8,756 nt of DNA from an uncultured Clostridia bacterium (GTDB taxonomy: Bacteria > Bacillota_A > Clostridia > Christensenellales > Aristaeellaceae): the NCBI GenBank assembly GCA_947166205.1, contig CAMVDI010000066.1, forward strand, positions 1 to 8,756. The letters run 5' to 3'. The notes beneath the pieces were generated by a model. The model had not been told where the DNA came from and did no database searches. It saw nothing but the letters and a program-made list of their open reading frames with translations. Position numbers and translations under genes: made by a program. Below are positions 1 through 5,751 of the stretch, piece after piece. Numbering within the stretch: position 1 is the first letter of the stretch; each line of letters starts with the position of its first letter.

Positions 1-413
1 TGCACGACGGCAGCAGGCCCTATCTGCCCGCCCGGGTCATCACAGAGAATATCCGGGTCTGCCGGGAGCACGGAAACGCCGTCGCCGCCATCGACACCAA
101 GGAGGCCATGCTGCAGACGGAGGACAAGATCAAGTCCCGGATCAGCATCGACCGGGAGATCCTTTACCGGACCCAGACGCCCCACACCATGCCCCTGAAG
201 GACATGCTGGATCTGCACCGGGAGGCGAAGGAAAAGGGGATCACCGGGTCCGTGGCCACCTGCACGCTGCTGATCGAATGCGGATACACGGTCTGGTTCT
301 CCCCCGGGTCGGATCTGAACTTCAAGATCACCTCCATGGAGGATCTGATGATCTTCCGGGCCCTGGTTGCGGTGATGGATAAGTTCAATCCGGAAGAGGA
401 AGCGGAGAAGTAA
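1..413 (+). CDS. IspD/TarI-family cytidylyltransferase, C-terminal part (5' end outside the window)
   Basis: The frame is open from base 3 to a TAA at 411-413. It gives 136 residues, a little over half of a usual IspD/TarI protein of about 230-240. This family joins CTP to a polyol or sugar phosphate to form a CDP-activated product: CDP-methylerythritol for IspD, CDP-ribitol for TarI. Visible family landmarks are HDGSRP at the left edge (IspD HDAARP, with its active-site Asp), HGNAVAAIDTKE near residues 23-34, a TQTPH segment at 57-61, and NFKITSMEDL at 106-115 carrying the conserved late lysine (K108). The usual TDD/TDA motif is absent; SVATC (83-87) occupies that place. This argues against a housekeeping IspD and fits the divergent cytidylyltransferases of polysaccharide clusters. 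It lies 32 bases upstream of the ThDP enzyme and probably shares its transcript. An ATG at 108 is internal to the conserved domain and is not the start. Family is confident; substrate is unknown. Confidence 0.82.
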   Translation, partial: HDGSRPYLPARVITENIRVCREHGNAVAAIDTKEAMLQTEDKIKSRISIDREILYRTQTPHTMPLKDMLDLHREAKEKGITGSVATCTLLIECGYTVWFSPGSDLNFKITSMEDLMIFRALVAVMDKFNPEEEAEK

Positions 414-432
414 AACAACGTTTGTTACAGGC

Positions 433-438
433 GGAGGG
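433..438 (+). promoter_or_regulatory. Ribosome binding site of the ThDP enzyme
   Basis: GGAGGG lies 7 bases before the ATG at 446. It decides between this ATG and the in-frame TTG at 422, which has no comparable purine-rich site and would add eight residues outside the conserved family start. Confidence 0.75.
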
Positions 439-445
439 AAGACCC

Positions 446-2230
446 ATGAATGTGGCGGAATACATTGTCAGATACGTGGAATACCGGGGCATTGAGCATG
501 CCTATGTGATCGTGGGCGGGGCGGCCCTTTGGATCTGCAAGGCCCTGGGGCAGTCCGAAAAGCTGAAGTTCACCTTTGTGAACCATGAGCAGGCCGCGGT
601 CATGGGCGCGGACGGATACGCCCGGATCTCCGGAAAGGCGGGGGTGGCCTTTGTCACCAACGGCCCGGCCCTGACCAACACGGTCACCGGCATGGCCCAG
701 GCCTATGTGGATTCCTCCCCCGTGGTGCTGTTCACCGGGGATTCCAACAGCCGGCACGTCCGCTTCGAGGAGGAGAACGGCCTGCGCCAGTACGGCACCC
801 AGGACGTGAAGACCCATCGGATCATGGAGCCGGTGACCAAGAAGGTCTATACCCTGGAGGATCCAGGGAAGACGGGGGAGGTGCTGGCGGAGGCTTTCCA
901 TCTGGCGGAAAGCGGCAGGCCGGGGCCGGTCTGCGTCCATGTGCCCATCGACATCCAGAGCTCGGAGTGCCCCTGCGCCTTCCCGCCGGTCTGGACCCCG
1001 CCGGAGGAGCCGGAGATTCCCGCGGAAACGGTTTCCGGCGTCCTGCGGCAGCTGCGGGACGCGAAGCGCCCCCTGATCCTGGCGGGCCAGGGCGTGCGCC
1101 TCTGCGGCGGGACGGACCTGTTCCGGAAGCTCCTGCCCCTCCTGGACGTGCCGGTGGTCAATTCCCGGATGGGCATCGACACCATCGAGACGGACAATCC
1201 CTATTACGCCGGCCGCTGCGGAAACCACGGGTTCCGCTCCGCCCATTTCGCCCTGCAGACCTGTGATGTGCTGCTGATTCTGGGCAGCCGGCTGGCGCCG
1301 AACACCACGGGATACAATGTGCCGGATTTCGCGAAGCAGGCCCGGAAGATCCTGGTCGAGTGCGATCCGGCGGAGCTGAAGCAGTACGGCGTCCGGGTGG
1401 ACGAAAGCATCCTGGGGGATCTGGGGGACTTCCTGCGGAAGGCGGACGGGCTGCTGGCCGGGGAGGAACTCCGGGGCAGGCACCCAGGCTGGGTCTCCGT
1501 GTGCGGGGACTGGCTGAGCCGGTATCCGGTGGTGCAGGAGAAATACCTGCGGGGAGAGATCATCAACTCCTACTGGCTGGTGGACACGGTCACCCGGATG
1601 GCGGGGGACGAGGATATCGTCATCGCCGATACGGGTTCCTCCTGCAGCATCGTGGCCCAGGCCTGGCAGGTCCGGGGAAGGCAGCGGGTCCTGATCTCCG
1701 GCGGTCTCTCCGCCATGGGCTACTGGGCCACCTCCCTGGGGCTGGCGGAGGCCAACCGGGGCCGGGGCCAGGTTCTCTGCTTCGTCGGGGACGGCGCCCT
1801 GCAGATGAACATTCAGGAGTTTGCCACCCTGGCGGCCTACGGGATCCCGGTCAAGATCTTCCTGGTCACCAACGACGGATATCAGTTCGTGCGCATGAGC
1901 CAGGGCGGATACAATATCAACCCGCCCTTCGGAACGGACGCCTCCGCCGGGGTGCCCATCCCGAACATGGAGAAGGTCACCCGGGCCTACGGGCTGGGCT
2001 ATCTGGCCTGTGAAAAGCCGGAGGAGCTGGCGGAGGCCGTGCGCCGGACGCTGGAGGCGGAAGGCCCCACCGTCTGCGAGGTCCGGGTCAGCAAGGATCT
2101 TCAGGTGGAGCCCCGGCTGAAGTCCGTGGCCCTGCCGGACGGCACCTTCGGCATGCCCGGCTACGAAAACCTGTATCCGAATCTGCCGGAGGAGGTGCTG
2201 AAGGCGGAGATGGCCCGGGCCTTCGCCTGA
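446..2230 (+). CDS. ThDP-dependent acetolactate synthase-like enzyme, surface-polysaccharide type
   Basis: This 594-residue protein has the three-domain plan of ALS/pyruvate-decarboxylase enzymes. The N-terminal pyrimidine-binding domain (about 1-175) has NHEQAA at 46-51, whose Glu48 matches the glutamate that activates ThDP. A central domain covers about 190-335, and the C-terminal diphosphate-binding domain has GDG at 448-450 and TNDGY at 475-479. The ThDP motif normally ends in NN; here it is TN, so the asparagine expected to bind magnesium is kept. Substrates are probably a 2-keto acid such as pyruvate plus an unknown acceptor. Against ordinary IlvB: the GxHQMW segment is missing, no small subunit follows, and the tail (PRLKS, DG, YENLYPNL) resembles ALS-like proteins of O-antigen and capsule loci. 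The one characterised relative I can name is YerE, which adds a two-carbon branch to a CDP-keto-deoxysugar. The cytidylyltransferase gene just upstream suits a CDP-sugar or polyol context, but that is inference. The ATG at 446 is preferred over the TTG at 422 on its ribosome binding site. Confidence 0.85.
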   Translation: MNVAEYIVRYVEYRGIEHAYVIVGGAALWICKALGQSEKLKFTFVNHEQAAVMGADGYARISGKAGVAFVTNGPALTNTVTGMAQAYVDSSPVVLFTGDSNSRHVRFEEENGLRQYGTQDVKTHRIMEPVTKKVYTLEDPGKTGEVLAEAFHLAESGRPGPVCVHVPIDIQSSECPCAFPPVWTPPEEPEIPAETVSGVLRQLRDAKRPLILAGQGVRLCGGTDLFRKLLPLLDVPVVNSRMGIDTIETDNPYYAGRCGNHGFRSAHFALQTCDVLLILGSRLAPNTTGYNVPDFAKQARKILVECDPAELKQYGVRVDESILGDLGDFLRKADGLLAGEELRGRHPGWVSVCGDWLSRYPVVQEKYLRGEIINSYWLVDTVTRMAGDEDIVIADTGSSCSIVAQAWQVRGRQRVLISGGLSAMGYWATSLGLAEANRGRGQVLCFVGDGALQMNIQEFATLAAYGIPVKIFLVTNDGYQFVRMSQGGYNINPPFGTDASAGVPIPNMEKVTRAYGLGYLACEKPEELAEAVRRTLEAEGPTVCEVRVSKDLQVEPRLKSVALPDGTFGMPGYENLYPNLPEEVLKAEMARAFA

Positions 2231-2254
2231 GCCCCCGCCCTCCTGTTCCCATTC

Positions 2255-2285
2255 AAAAAACGCTTCCCGCGGGGGAAGCGTTTTT
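2255..2285. terminator. Bidirectional intrinsic terminator between convergent units
   Basis: A perfect 13-pair inverted repeat: left arm 2256-2268, four-base loop GCGG at 2269-2272, right arm 2273-2285. The core stem is eight strong pairs (CGCTTCCC/GGGAAGCG) flanked by A/T pairs. Five Ts follow the core stem on the plus strand (2281-2285) and six follow it on the minus strand (complement of 2255-2260). It lies 24 bases after the ThDP enzyme stop and 18 bases beyond the Nudix stop, so one hairpin can end transcription from both sides. Confidence 0.9.
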
Positions 2286-2303
2286 GCTTGCCTTGTAAAA
2301 GCG

Positions 2304-2870
2304 TCAGATGCCCAGGATCCGGGCGGCCTTCAGGACGGCGGTCTGGGTTTTCGCGTCGGAGATCCGCCCGGCCATCACGTCCTCCACCAGTTCGGCCAGG
2401 GGAACCTTCATCACGTCCAGAAACTCGTCCGCGTCCAGGTGCCTTTCCCCCGGGTGCAGCCCCCGGGCCATGTACATGCTGATGTACTCATCGCTGTAGG
2501 CCGGCGCGGGATGGAAATCCCCCAGGGGGATCCATTCATCCGCGGTGTATCCCGTCTCTTCCCGCAGTTCCCGCTGAATCGCGGAGAAGCGGTCCTCCTC
2601 CCGGCTGTCCAGCTTGCCCGCCGGGATTTCCGTGATCACCCGGTCAATGGGGTAGCGGTACTGCCGCTCCACGATGACCTCGTTGTCCGCGGTCACGGGA
2701 ATCACGCAGACCGCGCCGATGTGCCGGATGATCTCCCGGGAGGCGGGGCTGCCGTCCGGCAGCGCCACGGTGTCCTTCCGCACGTGCAGCACCAGCCCGT
2801 CAAAGACGGTCTCCGAAGACGTCCGCGTCTCCCGCAGGGCGTGCAGTTCATGTTCCGGATCAATGCGCAT
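2304..2870 (-). CDS. Nudix hydrolase, ADP-ribose pyrophosphatase (NudF) type
   Basis: A 188-residue protein, typical in length for NudF-type enzymes, which split ADP-ribose or related nucleoside-diphosphate sugars into AMP and a sugar phosphate in the cytoplasm. The Nudix box is complete at residues 85-108 (G-x5-E-x7-REL-x-EE-x-GY) and carries the metal-binding RExxEE. EIPAGKLD, leading into the box (81-88), is characteristic of the ADP-ribose pyrophosphatase group, as are the preceding beta-strand domain with ERQYRYP (68-74) and the later DADEF (146-150). The start ATG overlaps the 3' end of the glycosyl/glycerophosphotransferase gene by 11 bases, and GGAGG on the minus strand (2880-2884) sits 9 bases away inside that gene. 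Translational coupling is likely. The overlap places it at the end of the glpK operon, but no residue ties its substrate to CDP-glycerol, so ADP-ribose clean-up is the default reading. Confidence 0.9.
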   Translation of the reverse strand: MRIDPEHELHALRETRTSSETVFDGLVLHVRKDTVALPDGSPASREIIRHIGAVCVIPVTADNEVIVERQYRYPIDRVITEIPAGKLDSREEDRFSAIQRELREETGYTADEWIPLGDFHPAPAYSDEYISMYMARGLHPGERHLDADEFLDVMKVPLAELVEDVMAGRISDAKTQTAVLKAARILGI

Positions 2871-4218
2871 GGTTCTCTTCCTCCCCTTCCGGGCCGGCGG
2901 CCCGGGTCTGTCCCTCTCCCTTCAGGGCGTCCGCTTTCAGGATTTCCAGGATCGCCCGCGCCGGAGGGATCCGGACGCTGCCCTGATACTTCGCCGCGCA
3001 TTCCCGCCGGATCTCCCGAAGCGGATCCTCCCCGGCCCGCAGCATCTCCAGCGCGGAGATCAGCTCCTCCGCGCTGTTCACCCAGTACATGCCGGGCCGC
3101 AGGGTCTCGACCGTGCTGTCGTTGACCCCGCCGCTGGCGCAGTAGATGATGGGCTTCCCGGTAAAGTAGGAATCGATGATCATGGAGGAGGGATCGGAAA
3201 TCAGCACGTCCGCGGAGAACAGCTGGGGATAGAAATCCCCGTCCTCGTCCAGGTGCATCCGATCCGTTCCGAACTCCCGGCGCAGGGCTTCCTCCTGCTC
3301 CTCCGTCATTTCGCCGGTCTTCCGCCACTCCTTGAAGGCCTGGGGATGGGGCCGCAGCATGAGCTCCGTGTCCTCCCGCTCCGTAAACCACCCGGTCAGC
3401 GCCTCCCGGTAGCTGAAGAAATGGCAGTTGCCCTCCCCCGTGGTCCACCGGGGCATCCACAGGGCCTTCCATCTGTCCTGCCGCCCCCATTTTCCGCAGG
3501 GTCCCGGCCGCATGGCGGAAAGCTCCTCCAGCCGGGGATGTCCGGTAATCTCCACCCGGCAAAGGTTGGGCCCCGCCTTCTCCAGCCGGCCCCGGATGAA
3601 TTCTGCGTCCGCCTCGTTCTGGGAAAAATAGAAGCTCAGATCCCGCATGAAGTCCACCGGGGTGCAGGCCTCCGTCCGGCTGTCCAGATCCACCATGACG
3701 TAGTAGGTCACGTAGCAGATCTTCGCGTACCGGGAAACCTCCCGGCTGGTATAGGCGTCCGGCCGGGCGATGTTGTAGGGCTGCTGAAAGAAGACGTAGT
3801 CCGGCTTCAGTGTCCGCAGGTCCAGCCATTCCCCCGTGTCGTAGTTGTATCCCTCGACGCAGCCCTCCGGCCGGAAGAAGTCCTCCGCCCCCTCGGAAAC
3901 GAACCGGCGGTTCAGGTATCCCAGCCCCCTGACCTGGCTGCGCAGGGGAATGGCCACAATCATCGGCCGGAAGAGCGGGTCCGCCTTCATGGCCTCATAG
4001 ACGCTCCGGAGGGAAGCCCACTGCTGGGGCCGGTGGCAGATGAAAAGAACGTTGACCGGCTCTCCGCGCCGCCGCTTTTCCGCCAGCCTTCGGTCGATCT
4101 CCGCCTTCGCCCCCTCAAGCCGCCTCAGCTCCCGCCGCTGATAGGGACGGATCAGCGGCGTCTTCCGCAGCCGCTCCCAGACATAGGGCACGTTCAGGAT
4201 TCTGTTTCCAGGATGCAC
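2860..4218 (-). CDS. CDP-glycerol glycerophosphotransferase-family protein
   Basis: A 452-residue GT-B-type protein. The C-terminal half has the signatures of the TagB/TagF-like family that uses CDP-glycerol or CDP-ribitol: ELMLRPHPQ at 285-293, then DVLISDPSSMIIDSYFTGKP at 337-356. The histidine of RPHP and the DPSS turn correspond to catalytic and donor-binding elements of TagF. The N-terminal half has a Rossmann-like start (VNVLFICHRPQQW, 55-67) after a basic, helical first 50 residues, and a WMPRWT segment at 254-259. No signal peptide or transmembrane segment is visible; such enzymes act at the inner face of the membrane, often held by basic patches. The family builds or primes teichoic acid and related polyol-phosphate polymers. 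The start is GTG at 4216-4218, supported by GGAGG 8 bases away. It begins 21 bases after glpK, which makes glycerol 3-phosphate, the precursor of CDP-glycerol. A glycosyltransferase using another donor cannot be excluded. It overlaps the Nudix start. Confidence 0.82.
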   Translation of the reverse strand: MHPGNRILNVPYVWERLRKTPLIRPYQRRELRRLEGAKAEIDRRLAEKRRRGEPVNVLFICHRPQQWASLRSVYEAMKADPLFRPMIVAIPLRSQVRGLGYLNRRFVSEGAEDFFRPEGCVEGYNYDTGEWLDLRTLKPDYVFFQQPYNIARPDAYTSREVSRYAKICYVTYYVMVDLDSRTEACTPVDFMRDLSFYFSQNEADAEFIRGRLEKAGPNLCRVEITGHPRLEELSAMRPGPCGKWGRQDRWKALWMPRWTTGEGNCHFFSYREALTGWFTEREDTELMLRPHPQAFKEWRKTGEMTEEQEEALRREFGTDRMHLDEDGDFYPQLFSADVLISDPSSMIIDSYFTGKPIIYCASGGVNDSTVETLRPGMYWVNSAEELISALEMLRAGEDPLREIRRECAAKYQGSVRIPPARAILEILKADALKGEGQTRAAGPEGEEENHAH

Positions 4219-4226
4219 TTTCCTTT

Positions 4227-4231
4227 CCTCC
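4227..4231 (-). promoter_or_regulatory. Ribosome binding site selecting a GTG start
   Basis: The plus strand reads CCTCC, so the minus strand gives GGAGG, 8 bases before the GTG at 4216-4218. The site lies in the 21-base gap between glpK and the glycerophosphotransferase gene. It supports the GTG start. Confidence 0.7.
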
Positions 4232-4239
4232 CGCGGCGC

Positions 4240-5730
4240 TCAGTGCTCCGCCCAGTCCAGGGATCTTTCCACGGCCTTGTGCCAGCCCCGCAGGTTCATG
4301 AGCCGGGTGGCTTCGTCCATCTTCGGCGTAAACTCCAGGTCCTTCTGCCAGAGCCCGGCCAGCTCCTCCGTACCGCTGTACAGCCCGCATCCCAGCCCGG
4401 CCAGCAGCGCGGCGCCCAGGGCCGTGGTTTCCAGCACCCGGGGCCGGACCACCGGGATATGGCTGATGTCCGCCTGGAACTGCATCAGGAAGGCGTTGGC
4501 GCTGGCGCCCCCGTCCACCTGCAGCCGCTCCGGCTTTCTGCCGGAATCCCGGCACATGGCCTGCATCAGGTCCTCGCTCTGATAGGCGATGGCCTCCAGC
4601 GCGGCCCGGACGATATGCGCCCGGCCCGTGCCCCGGGTCATGCCCACCAGCGTGCCCCGGGAATACATGTCCCACCAGGGGGCGCCCAGTCCCGTCATGG
4701 CCGGCACCAGATAGACCCCGCCGGTGCTCTGCACGCTCTCCGCCAGGCTCTCGCTCTCCGAGGCCCGGGTGATCATTTTCATTTCGTCCCGGAGCCACTG
4801 GATCGTGGCGCCGCCCATGAACACGCTGCCCTCCAGAGCGTAGACCGGCTTTCCGCCCATCCGCCAGGCCATGGTGGTCAGCAGCCCGTTCTCGCTGCGG
4901 ACCGGCGTCTCCCCGGTGTTCATCAGCATGAAGCATCCGGTGCCGTAGGTGTTCTTGACGTCGCCCACGCCCCAGCAGGCCTGGCCGAACAGGCTGGCGT
5001 GCTGATCCCCCGCCATGCCGGTCACCGGGATCTGCCGCCCCAGGATCGCGGGATCCAGCATCCCGATCATCCCCGAGGAATCCACCACCCGGGGCAGGCA
5101 AGCCCGGGGAATGTCCAGCAGCTTCAGCAGATCCTCGTCCCAGTCCTGGGTCTTCAGGTTGAACAGCATCGTCCGCCCGGCGTTGGTGGCGTCCGTCACG
5201 TGGGGCCTGCCGGTCAGCAGGTTCCAGCAGAGGAAGCTGTCCACCGTCCCGAAGCACAGCTCTCCCCGCTCCGCCCTTTCCCGCAGGTTGTAGTAGTCCA
5301 GCATCCATTTCAGCTTCGTGCCGGAAAAATAGGCGTCCGGGATCAGCCCGGTCTTCTCCCGGATCATGTCCCCGTGCCCCTCCGCCACCAGCTGCTCCAC
5401 GATCCGGGAGGTCCGGCGGCACTGCCAGACGATGGCGTTCCCCACGCACTGGCCCGTCTTCCGGTCCCACAGGAAGGTGGTCTCCCGCTGATTGGTGATG
5501 CCGACGGCGGCGATCTCCTCCGGCCGTACGCCGCTCAGGCGCACCGCCTCCCGCAGCGCCGTGATCTGGCTTTCCAGGATATCCTCCGGATCGTGCTCCA
5601 CCCATCCCGGGTGGGGATAATGCTGGGGAAACTCCTCCGCGTGGGAGGCGATGATCTCCCCCTCCGCGGAAAACACGATGGCCCGGGAACTGGTGGTTCC
5701 CTGATCCAGCGCGATCAGATATGATGCCAT
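4240..5730 (-). CDS. glpK: Glycerol kinase
   Basis: A full-length 496-residue cytoplasmic FGGY-family kinase that phosphorylates glycerol to sn-glycerol 3-phosphate with ATP. The N-terminal phosphate loop is DQGTTSSR (9-16). The glycerol-binding residues seen in E. coli GlpK are present: R82-E83 in GITNQRETT, W102, Y134, and D242-Q243 in GMAGDQ. Further FGGY landmarks are NTYGTGCFMLMNTG (260-273), TGLGAPWWD (346-354) and the ATP-site DGGASAN (406-412). The histidine that HPr phosphorylates in enterococcal-type enzymes (YHFYG, just before GMAGDQ) is absent; the aligned segment reads PAILG, with Ala228 at that place. The start has a perfect AAGGAGG 6 bases upstream. The propeller gene ends 21 bases before it and the glycerophosphotransferase starts 21 bases after it. 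No glpF or glpD is in the window, so the kinase may serve polymer synthesis as much as catabolism. That role is inference. Confidence 0.98.
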   Translation of the reverse strand: MASYLIALDQGTTSSRAIVFSAEGEIIASHAEEFPQHYPHPGWVEHDPEDILESQITALREAVRLSGVRPEEIAAVGITNQRETTFLWDRKTGQCVGNAIVWQCRRTSRIVEQLVAEGHGDMIREKTGLIPDAYFSGTKLKWMLDYYNLRERAERGELCFGTVDSFLCWNLLTGRPHVTDATNAGRTMLFNLKTQDWDEDLLKLLDIPRACLPRVVDSSGMIGMLDPAILGRQIPVTGMAGDQHASLFGQACWGVGDVKNTYGTGCFMLMNTGETPVRSENGLLTTMAWRMGGKPVYALEGSVFMGGATIQWLRDEMKMITRASESESLAESVQSTGGVYLVPAMTGLGAPWWDMYSRGTLVGMTRGTGRAHIVRAALEAIAYQSEDLMQAMCRDSGRKPERLQVDGGASANAFLMQFQADISHIPVVRPRVLETTALGAALLAGLGCGLYSGTEELAGLWQKDLEFTPKMDEATRLMNLRGWHKAVERSLDWAEH

Positions 5731-5736
5731 GGGCCG

Positions 5737-5743
5737 CCTCCTT
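5737..5743 (-). promoter_or_regulatory. Ribosome binding site of glpK
   Basis: The minus strand reads AAGGAGG 6 bases before the glpK ATG. It is a near-consensus Shine-Dalgarno sequence in the 21-base gap after the propeller gene, which leaves no room for a separate promoter and supports co-transcription. Confidence 0.8.
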
Positions 5744-5751
5744 CCGTTGGG

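Noticed and set aside
1..413. Annotation as ispD of isoprenoid synthesis
   Set aside because: The family matches, but the conserved Thr-Asp motif is replaced, no ispF is adjacent, and the neighbour is a ThDP enzyme. A gene symbol would overstate what the partial sequence shows.
425..1483. A 352-codon open frame on the minus strand
   Set aside because: It is antisense to the well-supported ThDP enzyme and shows no recognisable motif or ribosome binding site context.
1360..2013. A 217-codon plus-strand open frame within the ThDP gene
   Set aside because: It is an out-of-register shadow with biased Gly/Arg/Pro composition, covering the conserved ThDP-binding domain of the real gene.
446..2230. 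Annotation as housekeeping acetolactate synthase (ilvB)
   Set aside because: The fold matches, but the GxHQMW segment is missing, the ThDP motif ends in TNDGY, no small subunit follows, and the neighbour is a cytidylyltransferase.
4115..5605. A 496-codon open frame on the minus strand in another register of glpK
   Set aside because: Its length equals that of glpK by coincidence. The translation is Gly/Arg/Ala/Pro-rich with no motifs and overlaps glpK and the start of the transferase gene.
2674..5724. A 1016-codon open frame on the plus strand
   Set aside because: It lies antisense to the Nudix, glycerophosphotransferase and glpK genes, all with clear family motifs. Its translation is rich in P, R, G, H and Q without domain motifs, as expected for a shadow frame in GC-rich DNA.
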